In this document: piece after piece, positions 28,190-38,615 of the stretch
Layout of the letters: each line of letters opens with the position of its first letter
How positions within the stretch are numbered: position 1 is the first letter of the stretch
NCBI GenBank assembly: GCA_024516035.1
Contig: CM044962.1
Coordinates: forward strand, 6,066,608-6,130,607
Length of the DNA: 64,000 bases
Direction: 5' to 3'
Origin: Bactericera cockerelli
Taxonomy: Eukaryota > Arthropoda > Insecta > Hemiptera > Triozidae
Translations under genes and position numbers: made by a program
Notes under the pieces: model-generated
Database searches by the model: none
Seen by the model: the letters and a program-made list of their open reading frames with translations, nothing else
Told to the model about the DNA's origin: nothing

Positions 28190-28842
28190 GGGGCCGATGA
28201 GGTTTCAGAGTTTCCAAGGAATGGAGGGAGGGTAAAACCCCTCTAACGGAATGTGAGGTTAATGTGGGGCAGGCGCGACCGGTGTTGAGGTGCTGCGGAA
28301 AAAGAAAAAGAGAGGATTGTCTCGTAGACAATGAAAATCAGAATTTTCAGAATAATTAATGCATATTTATGATGATTGGTATGCTAAACAAACTCTTTAG
28401 ATACTGAAAGAGCGACTCAATAAATTTCATTTTAATCCGGTTTATGGTGCAGCACCCCCAGAACATTTTCCCACCGGCCACGCCTGATGTGGGGCCGTTG
28501 AGGTTTGAGAATTTCCAAGGAATGGAGGGAGGGTAAAACACCTCTAAAGGAATGTGAGGGTAATTTGGGGCCGATGTAGTTTGTGAGTTTCCAAGGAATG
28601 GAGGGAGGGTAAAACACCTCTAAAGGAATGTGAGGTTAATTTGGGGCCGATGTAGTTTGTGAGTTTCCAAGGAATGGAGGGAGGGTAAAACACCTCTAAA
28701 GGAATGTGAGGTTAATTTGGGGCCGATGTAGTTTGTGAGTTTCCAAGGAATGGAGGGAGGGTAAAACACCTCTAAAGGAATGTGAGGTTGATGTGGGGCC
28801 GATGTGTCTTGTGAGTTTCCAAGGAATGGAGGGAGGGTAAAA
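28190..28842 (+). repeat. About 80-base minisatellite built from the 5S-SINE core
   Basis: Six to seven units with GTTTGTGAGTTTCCAAGGAA, TGGAGGGAGGGTAAAAC and GGAATGTGAGGTTAAT. These words match the SINE core (GTTTGTGAGTTTCCTGCGAA, TGGAGGGTAAAAC, GTGAGGTTAATGTGGG). A hAT MITE interrupts it at 28,270-28,486. Confidence 0.85.
28270..28486. mobile_element. hAT-type MITE with perfect 8-base target duplication
   Basis: 217 bases, inverted ends CAGGCGCGACCGGTG and CCACCGGCCACGCCTG. ATGTGGGG flanks both sides (28,262-28,269; 28,487-28,494). Same family as 20,320-20,836. It inserted into the minisatellite. Confidence 0.92.
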
Positions 28843-28966
28843 CGTGTGTGTGCGTGTGTTTATATCGCTATAACTCGAGAACAACAAGTCGGTTGAACTG
28901 AAATTTTGAGATGAGCTTCTCAAAAATACTGAAAATGTGTATCTCGCGAAGTACAAGTCCGATTGA

Positions 28967-28969
<3 letters not shown>

Positions 28970-29031
<62 letters not shown>

Positions 29032-29038
29032 GAAGAGA

Positions 29039-29069
<31 letters not shown>

Positions 29070-29076
29070 GAAGAGG

Positions 29077-29128
<52 letters not shown>

Positions 29129-29132
29129 GAGG

Positions 29133-29170
<38 letters not shown>

Positions 29171-29190
29171 AAGATGGGGTGAGATACAAG
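28970..29190 (+). repeat. GA-rich microsatellite
   Basis: (GA)n with GGAAGAG interruptions. Confidence 0.95.
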
Positions 29191-29880
29191 ATTCAGGGGG
29201 AGATACGAAAAAAATAAAAATTTAAATTAGAAAGTATAAAAAGAAAAGAAAATCATCCCTATTTTTTAATTACTCCCTCAACATCTACCTACCTGCTCGA
29301 AAAACATCGAGAAATATAACAAAAGAAAAGAGACGACCAAAATGAAGAAAAAAAATGGATGGAATTTGTGAGAAAAAATTAAACTGCAAAGAAAAACAGA
29401 TTTATTTGTAGAAAAAAAATATTTAATTATTAATCTGTTACAAAATAAATCGAAAATACGAGTATTACAAATTCACTTGTGCACGCAATACCTAAAGTAT
29501 GCAAAACCTCCCTGTATAAAAAAAGCCAAATAAAATATTTAAAACAAATACGATTGATTATTTTAAATGCTTCATTTTTATATGCAAAAGGTGTTTAAAA
29601 AATTAATTTTTAAAAACAAATTAAAGTTTTTTGTGGATTTTATTTTAATTGTTCTATTAGGACTCTATGATTTCGAAAATCTTTTTCAATGAGATTAAAG
29701 AAAGGAGTAATTTGTTTGCATAACTAGCTGTTTGCCTGTGGTTTGAGAAGTGTGAAGCAATAATATTATATTATTATAACTTTGAACAGACACGAACAAA
29801 ATAATAACTCAGTTTGGAATGAAAATAGGTAGAAAATGTTAGGTATTTGGTATTTACTTGGATTATTTACTCAATAAGCA
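29191..29880. other. Furin intron, non-coding, nothing recognised
   Basis: AT-rich, with short frames only. Confidence 0.5.
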
Positions 29881-29881
29881 T

Positions 29882-30108
29882 AATAATAATAATAACACTC
29901 TTTAGTGGAAGGTAATCACCAGGCGAGGTTAATGCTCAAAGCATTTTCTACCACCTAACCCTCAGAGTCTTATTATTATATTATGTTTACAAACTCAAAT
30001 TAATGAGGAAAAATTCATGCACTGGTTGGGATTCGAACCAACGGATCCCTACGCTACCTGGATTACGTATTGCATGTTGGTGTAGTAACCTTTCTATGCC
30101 AGCATGTG
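29882..30108 (-). mobile_element. tRNA-derived SINE, family C
   Basis: Plus-strand reading starts TAATAATAATAATAACACTC, with ATCACCAGGCGAGG; B box ATTCGAACCAACGG, head mutated. Relatives at 33,428, 47,935, 49,666 and 51,926. Confidence 0.8.
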
Positions 30109-30279
30109 TAGACTGTACCTTTTAAAAAAATATTAGCCTCCTTGTAAAGACAGTGGAAGAAGTGCTGAGTCATTCCTCCACCGTCTGGCTACCATCATTC
30201 ACGATGACGCCACCCTATGATGATGATGAAAATCAACATCAGAGAAATGGTTGGTGTAGAGGTCACCCTCACTATATCT

Positions 30280-30365
30280 GTCCCGGTAGCTGAGTGGTCA
30301 AGGTGATGGTAATCCAGAGGTCGCGGGTTCGAAAAACAGTTTATTTCCTATTTGAGATTTTGACC
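30280..30365 (+). mobile_element. tRNA-derived SINE, family A, head fragment
   Basis: CTGTCCCGGTAGCTGAGTGG and GTCGCGGGTTCGAA, then truncated. Confidence 0.65.
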
Positions 30366-30589
30366 TCATATTCAAATAATGTTTTAGAGGATTTTAGAGT
30401 TAGATCTTCCTTTTGATTTAAAAGTATGAGAATATTTGTTTAATCTCTCTTGGTTTAATTTAGTAGTAATTAAATTTATGTTTTAAATTTATTTTAAATT
30501 TATGTTTTAAATTTATTTTAAATTTATGTTTTTGTTTTAAATTTAATAAATTTATGTTTTAAATTTAATGTTATTTTGTATAATGAGTG

Positions 30590-30753
30590 CACTGAGAAAA
30601 TTTTTTTATCGAGGACATTCATTCTTAAGGATAACTTACTAGCTAACAAGGATGATTCATCCTCGTTTAAGGATAACTTACTAGCTAACATACTTGTTAG
30701 CTAGTAAGTTATCCTTAAGGATGAATGTCCTCGATAAAAAAAAATTCTCAGTG
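30590..30753. mobile_element. CACTGAGAA-ended foldback MITE, 2-base target duplication
   Basis: 164 bases, almost entirely palindromic (ATCGAGGACATTCATTCTTA and its inverse). Ends CACTGAGAA / TTCTCAGTG match the CACTA-like element at 52,725-57,446. TG flanks both ends. A non-autonomous relative is the likely interpretation. Confidence 0.85.
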
Positions 30754-30826
30754 TGCTGTATACTTGTAAGATTGTGTAAAAAAGAAGAAAAAAAATAATA
30801 ATGTTCTGGAAAAAATACTGTCCCAG

Positions 30827-31008
30827 GTTACCACGGACGTAAAAAATTCCTGCACCCAAGCCCACACAGGCACGTCCGCAGCAGCGCCCCTAGTGGCAGG
30901 CATCCTTGCTCTCCTCTTAGAAGCCAACCCTTCGGTTACTTGGCGAGACGCACAACACCTGCTCATCTGGACCTCGGAAGTGGCGCCCCTAGCGGATAAT
31001 TACGGCTG
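30827..31008 (+). CDS. Furin-like convertase, exon with catalytic Ser
   Basis: This is a 182-base exon after TGTCCCAG, encoding [11 protein letters not shown] and the active-site block [17 protein letters not shown] with the nucleophile Ser. [19 protein letters not shown], typical of convertases, follows. It ends after two bases of a Trp codon, donor GTGAGT. All catalytic-site residues visible in the gene (His, Asn, Ser) are therefore intact. Confidence 0.94.
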
Positions 31009-31417
31009 GTGAGTTTTCTCTTGACATACGAGTATAGTCGTGCGTTGATACCATCTGGGTTCTAGCGTTTGAGTAAATGGAATACACGAAATGTTTTTTT
31101 CGGGGGGTATCACTTTATTTTGCGTGGAATTTATTTTATTTTGTTTTCTTTTCTTTTTCTCGTGAAAAATGAACGTTATTACAATAACACTGACACCTTT
31201 GGTATTTAAACTTTATTCTATTATATTTTTTGAAAAAAATCAGCACTACATAACTAACACTCCTGAGAAAACTTCAAGATTTTCGCTTGAAATGTATGTA
31301 TTACATTTCTGTCTAGTTTTATTATTACATATTATTATTTAATTCTTTATTAAAAGGACATATGCACAAATTATAGTACCTAAAAATAAAAAATAATAAA
31401 TTTAGAACAATATAAAC

Positions 31418-31468
31418 TGGTCGCTGCTTCACATCACAGCAGCTACTCATTTTTCCTCACGGGCTACT
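31418..31468 (-). mobile_element. Fragment of SINE family D tail
   Basis: TGGTCGCTGCTTCACATCA and CATTTTTCCTCACGGG match the family D 3' part. Confidence 0.5.
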
Positions 31469-31503
31469 TTTTTTTTCAATTTCCATTTTTTCAATAATTC
31501 CAG

Positions 31504-31641
31504 GTATGTGAATGGGTTCGGGTTTCTGGTCAGCCAGGACTTCGGATTCGGAATGGTGAATGCCTACAACCTCATCACGGCCGCCAAGTCCTGGACAAAT
31601 GTGCCCGAGAGCAACATCTGTGCGGTTCCGGTGGAGGTGGG
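31504..31641 (+). CDS. Furin-like convertase, exon linking catalytic and P domains
   Basis: This is a 138-base exon completing the Trp codon. It encodes VNGFGFLVSQDFGFGMVNAY, ITAAKSWTNVPESNICAVP. The GFGMVNA segment corresponds to the conserved 'GYGLLDAG' block at the end of the convertase catalytic domain. It ends with two bases of a Gly codon; donor GTAAGT. Confidence 0.92.
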
Positions 31642-31867
31642 GTAAGTTCGCCCGTTTTAGAGATATCCACGACCAGGGGCGGCTCGTGGATTTTTGTTAA
31701 AATCCATCAGCACAACAAAACAACAATATATTAGGTACCTCCTTATGCAAGGAGACTAATTAGGGCATCCAAAGACAAGGGCGATGTTCTTCAATCTACT
31801 CGATCCCTTATTTTATTTATTTTTATCATACTTTTGTTACTCAAAATCTAATCTTTACTAAATCAAC

Positions 31868-31943
31868 GCTGAAACCGGGACTTGAACCACCGACCTCCAG
31901 GTTACAAGTTCGCCCCCCTATCGATCAAGCTACTGAGGTCGGT
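31868..31943 (-). mobile_element. tRNA-derived SINE, family B, head part
   Basis: GCTGAAACCGGGACTTGAAC and CGATCAAGCTACTGAGG on plus; tail missing. Confidence 0.8.
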
Positions 31944-32032
31944 AATACAACAACAATATACTATGTATTTGTGTCATGAATCTGATAATGTTGGGATACA
32001 TATTACAGAAGTTTGTTGTGTTGGTAGTAATG

Positions 32033-32465
32033 TTTTTAAAGTTGTTAGTGATGTTAATGTTAAATATGGTTGTAGTAGCGATGATAATGTTGAAGATTGT
32101 TGTGTTGGAAGTCATGGTTTTAAATTGTTAGTGATGTTAATGTTAAATATGGTTGTAGTAGAGATGCTAATATTGAAGATTGTTGTGTTGGAAGACATGG
32201 TTTTAAAGTTGTTTGTGATGTTAATGTTAAATATGGTTGTAGTAGCGATGCTAATGTTGAAGATTGTTCTGTTGGTAGTAATGTTTTTAAAGTTGTTAGT
32301 GATGTTAATGTTAAATATGGTTGTAGTGGCAATTCTAATGTTGAAGATTAATATGTTGGTACTCATGTTTTTAAAGTTGTTTGTGATGTTAATGTTAAAT
32401 ATGGTTGTAGTAGCAGCGATGCTAATGTTGAAGATTGTTGTGTTGGTGCTCATGTTTTTAAGTTG
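32033..32465 (+). repeat. 84-base minisatellite, five units
   Basis: Units contain GTTAGTGATGTTAATGTTAA, ATATGGTTGTAGTAGCGATG and TGAAGATTGTTGTGTTGG. The unit length is a multiple of three, which leaves long stop-free frames on both strands; not a gene. Confidence 0.92.
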
Positions 32466-32826
32466 TATAAGTATATCTAATATAATTGAAAGTATCCTAT
32501 TCAGAACAAAATCATATTATTGTTTGTTAACTTGATAAATATTACAATTTTATCCCCAAATAAGCATTGTTTTTGGTATATTCGTGCGAGGTATTATTAT
32601 AAATTGGTTCGGTATCAATGGAAATAACATTTTTTAGCCATCCCGTAATTAGAGTTCTATGCTAAGAGAGAGATATTCTCAAAATAGATATTGGTTATAT
32701 TCATAATGTTTTTTTATTTGGTTTTATGATAACATTCATGATTTCATGATGTTGTTGCTATGTGTTTCTTTTTTTAAATTTCCACAGATATTTTTATATT
32801 TTGTTAGGAATTATCATTATTGTTAT

Positions 32827-32908
32827 TTTTTTTTTTTTGGTTTAACGTCGCTTTCAACTCCATTGGTCATATCACGACGGGGGTGTTACCCTCCATTCGC
32901 AGAAAGTT
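32827..32908 (-). mobile_element. 5S-derived SINE, tail fragment
   Basis: GGTTTAACGTCGCTTTCAAC and CACGACGGGGGTGTTACCC on plus; head missing. Confidence 0.8.
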
Positions 32909-33427
32909 CTAATATTAGAAATCGGAAGTATTGTGTTTATTTTTGTTTTTCCCTATAAGGCATTTTTATTTTCAATAATTATTTCATTGCAAATAATTTT
33001 CAATTGTTTAGTTCTTTCTCAACTTTTAGATTTATATTTAAATAAATAAGTAGGTAATAAGTATATTAATTTGAACGGGCATAACCTGGGGCTGGGGGAC
33101 GTTAAACAAGGAGAAGACCAGTGTCCCGCTAGAGGACTATAAACAGAGAACAGACTAGCCAACCCTTACAAGCCAGGCTAACTTGCAGTTTGATACGGGT
33201 TTAATGGCTTATAAAGAAAAGTCCAAGTCCTCATGATGGTTGATCGCACATAGAAAAATGTGGTTCAGGACGAGCCAACTTTGAAATAAAGTTGGCTGGA
33301 GACCATCACTCACCTCTCCAGCTGTAGCCAAGCTGGTTACAACAACCACAACGGGCATAACCCTATGTAAGAATACAAACAACAGAAACATGAAATGGTG
33401 ACAAGTTAACAATATGATAAAAATGTG
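32909..33427. other. Furin intron, non-coding, nothing recognised
   Basis: Contains a short stem around CCAACTTTGAAATAAAGTTGG (33,270-33,295 region). No gene supported. Confidence 0.4.
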
Positions 33428-33603
33428 CATTGATAGTCAAGTGGTTAACACGTAGAGATCCGTTGGTTCGCATCCAACCCAGTGCACGAAAAAATAATAA
33501 CATAATATGTATTAATAAGACTCTGAGGGTTAGGTGGTAGAAAATAATTTGAGCATTAACCTCGCCTGGTGGTTACCTTCCACTAAAGAGTATTATTATT
33601 ATT
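33428..33603 (+). mobile_element. tRNA-derived SINE, family C
   Basis: TTGATAGTCAAGTGGTTAAC, GGTTCGCATCC and ACCTCGCCTGGTGGTTACC, then a TATTATTATT tail. Confidence 0.85.
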
Positions 33604-33744
33604 TAAAATAAATCGAAAAAATTCACAAGTATAAATTCAAAAATAAAATGACGAGGTAAAAATTTTGGAAGTGCGAATTTATTTTGTATACCTACTCACC
33701 TTTACCCTATACCTAAACCGTATTGATTTCGCCATGGGTACCAT

Positions 33745-33855
33745 CTCTTGCATTGGAGCGAATTTAAAATCAAAATTCCTGCCCCGCTGGGAATCGAACC
33801 CAGGTTACCATGCGTACAATGCCTAGAGCGCTAACTCACTCTGCCACGGTAACTT
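33745..33855 (-). mobile_element. tRNA-derived SINE, family D, head part
   Basis: On plus CCCGCTGGGAATCGAACCC and GCTAACTCACTCTGCCACGG. Confidence 0.8.
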
Positions 33856-33899
33856 CTGATATGATCATGCAGTTGAAAGCGATGTTAAATTTTTGTTTA

Positions 33900-34250
33900 A
33901 AAAAACGCTTGCATACGAGTCTGCAACCATTTCGACATTTTCATCTTTACTATTCAAGGTCCAAAACCCAACTGACCAAATTTCGTATTGTGCGCATGAC
34001 ACACACTTTCCCTCTTCTCTTAGGGTTGCAATATCGAAACGAAAATATCGATATTAGGTATATCGATAATATCGAAACCATAATATCGATATCCGATATT
34101 AGAAGACTTCTCTCCCTTTACAATTCGATATTTCGTTACATAATATCGTTACATAATATCGTTACATAATATCGTTACATAATTTCGTTACATAATTTCG
34201 TCACATAATTTTGGTTATGTGCCAGAGCAAAGACATGAAAATGTCAAAAA
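33900..34250. mobile_element. Fragment related to the mariner-type element at 24,011
   Basis: Shares GCTTGCATACGAGTCTGCAA, CATCTTTACTATTCAAGG and GGTTATGTGCCAGAGC with it; both TIRs missing. A patch rich in ATATCG (34,030-34,110) has expanded. Confidence 0.75.
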
Positions 34251-34730
34251 ATTCACAGATCTATTAAAAATATACTTACCAAAACTATCTGAACTTTTTT
34301 ATTATTTATCGTTGATGGGGGTTGTGAGTTGTGACATATCAAATCCAATGATTTTGAGGTGCTGATTACGAATTTGACATTTATTTTTATCTAACTGTTA
34401 CCTATGAGTCACCAGTGGCTTTCGGTCCTGTTCCCATTCCTAATATCATAAGGAAAGTCGTGTGATGTTTACATCAGATTTTTTTTCTTCAATATGATCA
34501 ACAAGTGTATGATCAATCGTAGTTCGATAATTTGGTTCGCTCTCTAATCTCCTAATTCAAAAATTGACTCCGGTCGATCGCTCAGATCAATGGAACAGCT
34601 CCTCCTCACACAACTAACTCCACAGATCTTCTCAACTTTATGATCGATCGATCGTTTGACCTCCTGTTCAATGATTTGGTTCACTGTCTAAATTCCTAAT
34701 TCAAAAATTGACTTCTGTCGATCGCTCAGA

Positions 34731-35040
34731 AAGGCTGCCCAACCGATTTTACAGGCGGGCCAAAAATTGCATTCCATGTCAACTGGCGGGCCACCTGATA
34801 AAATTTAAATAAATTACAAGGTACCTACCTAACTACTAAATAACGAGGACAAAAAAAAACTATGTTTCAAATGTACTAATAACAGCATTAGGTATTTTAT
34901 TGAGAAAATACATTTTTTTAATTGATTTTTTTGTCAAAAGATGCGATTCATTTTATTGACTTGAATCACCTGCGGCGGGCCACTCCAAATGCGCTAGCGG
35001 GCCACTTCGTGGCCCGCGGGCCTGCGGTTGGGCAGCCTTG
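34731..35040. mobile_element. Second hAT-type MITE family
   Basis: Inverted ends AAGGCTGCCCAACCG and CGGTTGGGCAGCCTTG. GCTCAGA flanks both sides (34,724-34,730; 35,041-35,047), an 8-base duplication with one mismatch at most. Subterminal GGCGGGCCA words are also inverted. Confidence 0.85.
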
Positions 35041-35099
35041 GCTCAGATCAACTAAACAACTACTAGATCAGTGATATCAGTCAGTCAGTGTACCAACTA

Positions 35100-35250
35100 C
35101 TCTCTTTTTTTATCTCTCTCTCTCTATCTGTTTTTTCTCTCTCTCCCTCTCTCTCTCAATCCTTCTCTCTTTCTCTCTCTCTTTCTCTCTCCTTCTCTAT
35201 CTTTCTCTCTCCTTTTCTATCTTTCTCTCTCACTCCCTCTCTCTTTCTTC
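35100..35250 (+). repeat. TC-rich microsatellite
   Basis: (TC)n with TTTCTATC and CCTTTTC interruptions. Confidence 0.9.
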
Positions 35251-35589
35251 ACTCTTCATAGAATTGAATTGATTGATGAATTTATTGATGACGTCACACA
35301 ATTATAATAAGTTATATCCTAAAATGATAATGTCGGCGATCATGACATAATCTCCTAATAGAAAATATGACTTAGGTCCATTGCGTTCTTCGTTTCCATT
35401 CAAAAACTTCGCCATGATGAGGAAAGAGGAGTGAGGCCACCTCACTCAGCCACCATTAAATTAATTTGCTTCACACAAATTCCACTGCTACTAGGTATAT
35501 GTAGATTATTTTAGTCAGCGCAGCGTCTATGACACGATGAATGCACGTTGAAAATCCCACCAGAGGGCGTGGTGTTAAGGGATAGTGTA

Positions 35590-36160
35590 CACTTAGGGCG
35601 GAATTAATAGACAACATCAATAACTTAAGTCGTTGGTAAGTGTCGATTTTCCCTATCTTACACAGTACGCAATCCGTGACTTAGCGGTATTACAAAAACG
35701 TCTATTAATTCCGCCCTTAGATTAAGGGCGAAATTAAGGGCAAAATTAATAGACAAATTCCATAACTTAAAAGTAAATGCTAAGCGTCGGTTTTCCCTAT
35801 CTTACACAGTACGCAATCCGTGACCTAACGCCCCAGAGGTATTACAAGAACGTCTCTATTGCGCCCTAATAATAGACATTTTTGTAATACCTCTGTGGCG
35901 CTAAGTCTCGGATTGCGTACTGTCCTCTTCTTCTTCTTCTTCTTTTACTCTGTCTTATCCCGCTTATCTTCCTACTGTCCAAGACAGGAAAAACCGATAC
36001 TAATCAATGGCTTAAGTTATCGATTTTGTCTATTAAATTCGCCCCAAGTCACGGATTGCGTGATGTGTAAGATAGGGAAAACCGACCCTTGGCAATAACT
36101 TGATGAGTTCTAGAATTTGTCTATCCATTCCGCTCTAAATTTAATCCTGTTTCATAATTC
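35590..36160. mobile_element. Cluster of nested MITEs of one family
   Basis: GGGCGGAATTAATAGAC and its inverse bracket the first unit (35,596-35,720). The words TTTTCCCTATCTTACACAG and ACGCAATCCGTGAC recur at about 35,650, 35,790, 35,900 (inverted) and 36,060 (inverted). At least four copies. Confidence 0.7.
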
Positions 36161-36279
36161 AACCTCATGTGTCTAACTTCCCGTTGAAGTGGGATTCTAA
36201 TAACCAACCAACTGGATTACCAAACCAGCGCTTTAACCACCGGACTACCAGTGCACTAACATCATAATAATCGTTTATT

Positions 36280-36660
36280 ATAAAATCAAAGCAGCTACTT
36301 ATTTTTCCTTTCGAAGTAATAATAATGATAGTAATAATAATATCGCCTTATTTATACTGCCCGATTAGGACTATTGAAGTCCCATTTTTCCAGCAGTAGC
36401 CCAAGACATATTATTATGTGGTAAAAATCCCAAATGGGAGGATAACTTGTCATGTCCCGGCTGGGTTTCGAACCCACGACCTCAGGAATCTCTGGATTCA
36501 CAGAGTGCCGCCTTTACCACTGAGCTACCGGGACAGAAGTAAAAAGTGGGCCCCGAACATCCAAGAGCAGAAAAACTCCTGCTCCGCTGGGGATCGGACC
36601 CAGGTTACCATGCGTGCAATGCCTAGTAGTGTGTCAACTCATTCGGCTAAGGCGACTACT
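36280..36660 (-). mobile_element. tRNA-derived SINE, family D, split by family A
   Basis: Tail before 36,330 and head after 36,536; GCTGGGGATCGGACCCAGG is the B-box region on plus. Confidence 0.75.
36331..36536 (-). mobile_element. tRNA-derived SINE, family A, inserted in family D
   Basis: Complete; GAAGTAA on both sides is a probable target duplication. Family A is thus younger than this family D copy. Confidence 0.88.
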
Positions 36661-36689
36661 TTCGACCCGCGCGGCCAAGTTGAAAAGTT

Positions 36690-36850
36690 GCGACTCCATC
36701 CAAATAGGGTTCGGTGGAAGAGAAAGCCACAGGCTTTAACCCCGCCCTTGGTTCACTACATATTTTATTGTGTTCTTTTCTTTTAAGTCCTAATATGTTG
36801 CAAAATATATCATGTACTTTACCAATAGAGTGTTAAATGATAAAAATAAT
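36690..36850 (+). mobile_element. LINE 3' end fragment, diverged
   Basis: GGTGGAAGAGAAAGCCACAGG, CCCCGCCCTTGG and AATAGAGTGTTAAATGATAA follow the pattern of 21,170. Confidence 0.55.
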
Positions 36851-37101
36851 AACTCACACCGTCAACTAGTACGCTACCCACTCAGTAACAATGTACACTT
36901 AGTTTCGTAAGGAGGCATGGCCTTATATTTAATTTTCCTAGCATTACACTACACTCGAGGCATGGCCTTATATTTAATTTTCCTAACATTACACTACACT
37001 CGAGGCATTGCCGTACATCGCGGACTAGTAGTGAACACCTATGGTGATTGTGGTGATAAAAAAAGTGAACGATTACAATAATTTCTATACCTTAACCGAC
37101 C

Positions 37102-37372
37102 TCAGTAGCTTCATCGATAAGGCGGCGGACTTGTAACCTGGAGGTCGGTGGTTCAAGTCCCGGTTTCAGCGAAGATTTAGTGAAGCGAGTTTTTTTTTTT
37201 TTTCTTTGAAGTGGGGTTTAACGTCGCTTTCAACTGCCATGGTCATATCACGACGGGGGTTTTACCCTGAAGGGAACCGGTGTATTCAACATGCCATCGA
37301 CGCTGGCTCTGAAGCGAGTTTGAATAGTTGTGATATCACGAAAGTGATCAACACAAATATGATAACTTACTT
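37102..37372 (+). mobile_element. tRNA-derived SINE, family B, split by a 5S-derived SINE
   Basis: Head at 37,102-37,192 and remainder from 37,311, with GAAGCGAGTTT duplicated on both sides of the insertion. Confidence 0.9.
37193..37310 (-). mobile_element. Short 5S-derived SINE, head joined to tail
   Basis: 118 bases: the tail (TTAACGTCGCTTTCAACTGC on plus) passes directly into the head (GGGAACCGGTGTATTCAAC). It is flanked by the 11-base duplication GAAGCGAGTTT, so it inserted in this short form or lost its core later. Confidence 0.9.
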
Positions 37373-37438
37373 TCTATACCTTATAGGTAATAGAAAGTAA
37401 AAATATTCATAACAGGAAAAATAAATTAAAAAAATGTC

Positions 37439-37556
37439 GCCAACGTTACGTGGTGTTCCCAAGCGGTCACCCATCCAAGTACTATTCACGCTCGACGCTG
37501 CTTAACTTCAGTGATCGGACGAGAACTGGTGTATTCAACGTGATATGAGCGTTGGC
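37439..37556 (-). rRNA. 5S rRNA-like gene or retrocopy with Pol III terminator
   Basis: 118 bases on the minus strand match 5S rRNA end to end: start CCAACGCTCATATCACG, GAATACACCAGTTCTCG, box A/IE/C region GAAGTTAAGCAGCGTCGAGC, TAGTACTTGGATGGGTGACC, end ACCACGTAACGTTGGC. Start and end pair with each other (helix I). Seven T follow three bases after the end on the transcribed strand (plus A7, 37,428-37,434), a Pol III stop. A few substitutions and its solitary position suggest a dispersed copy rather than array rDNA. Confidence 0.85.
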
Positions 37557-37630
37557 GAGGAGGGGCGATATGTTAGAGGATCTTGGATCAAGATGTAATA
37601 TTATGTAATGCAAACGCATGTGCGAGGATG

Positions 37631-37925
37631 TAATAATAATAATAATAATATTAATGCCTTATTTATATACTGCCCGATTAGGACTATTAAGTCCCATTAT
37701 GTGGCTGTATAGAATGGCCTTGCCTACCAATGCCAGAAAAAGAAGAAGAAAAAAAAAAAAAAAGTCCCATTATTCCAGCAGTAAGCCGAAGACATATTAT
37801 TATGTGGTAAAAATCCCAAATGGGAGGATAACTTGTCATGTCCCGGCTGGGTTTCGAACCCACGACCTCTGATATCTCTGGATTCAGAGATGAGTGCCGC
37901 CTTTACCACTGAGCTACCGGGACAG
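37631..37925 (-). mobile_element. tRNA-derived SINE, family A, with internal insertion
   Basis: GTCCCATTAT occurs twice (about 37,691 and 37,764) around about 75 extra bases ending in an A-run, so something inserted and duplicated the site. Confidence 0.8.
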
Positions 37926-37951
37926 ACTATATGTAACATCAGAGTCTAGTG

Positions 37952-38120
37952 ATCTTGGCCAGCGGCGATGGCGCGTTGAATGCACCGGTTCTCGTAGAAT
38001 CACCGACGTTAAGCAACGTCCAGCGAGGTGAAGACTTCGTGATGCTGGCTTTCCGGCCCAACCCAGGCTGGGTGAGGTCAATGTGGGTAGCAGGTTTGTA
38101 AGTTCCCTGCGAATGAGAGG
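37952..38120 (+). mobile_element. 5S-derived SINE, 3' truncated
   Basis: Head GCGTTGAATGCACCGGTTCTC, GTTAAGCAACGTCCAGCGAGG, core CCCAACCCAGGCTGGGTGAGG; stops after GAATGAGAGGGC. Confidence 0.85.
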
Positions 38121-38339
38121 GCATATAATACCAAGATAAAGCCTAAAATAGCTGTCTTCAGTTAAAAAGAACTTGAAGAACATGGTGCCCAATCATAAGA
38201 CATAGATACTACTACCAGTGTTCTTGTTGTTCAATTTTATGATTTACACAAGTTGCACCCTAGGCATGGCCAAACACTTCCGAAGAGTCGGGAAGATGAG
38301 TTAGTTAGTTGATTCAAAGTTAAAATAAGTCTGACTGAT

Positions 38340-38585
38340 TTTTTTTAAATTTGAATTTAACGTAGCTTTCAACTGCATGGTCATATCACGACGGGGGTGG
38401 TACTCTGCACTTGCAGGAAACTCCCAAACTTGCTACCCACATTAACCTCACCTAGCCTGGGTTGGGCCGGAATCACAGGAATACCGAAGTCTTCACCTCA
38501 CTTGGCTTATTTTTGCTTTGACGTTGCTTCAGTGATTCTACGAGAACTGGTGCATTCAACGCTCCATCGACGCGACGCTGGGCTA
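38340..38585 (-). mobile_element. 5S-derived SINE
   Basis: Near full length on minus; AACGTAGCTTTCAACTGCAT tail and CAACGCTCCATCGACG head on plus. Confidence 0.82.
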
Positions 38586-38615
38586 ACTGAATATTATGAT
38601 CGAGCTATTTTTTTA

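Noticed and set aside
30660..30740. CRISPR-like or riboswitch-like palindrome
   Set aside because: It is the hairpin of a foldback MITE with terminal repeats; the genome is eukaryotic.
31882..32535. 217-residue hydrophobic frame resembling a membrane protein
   Set aside because: It translates an 84-base tandem repeat plus SINE sequence; frames are open on both strands.
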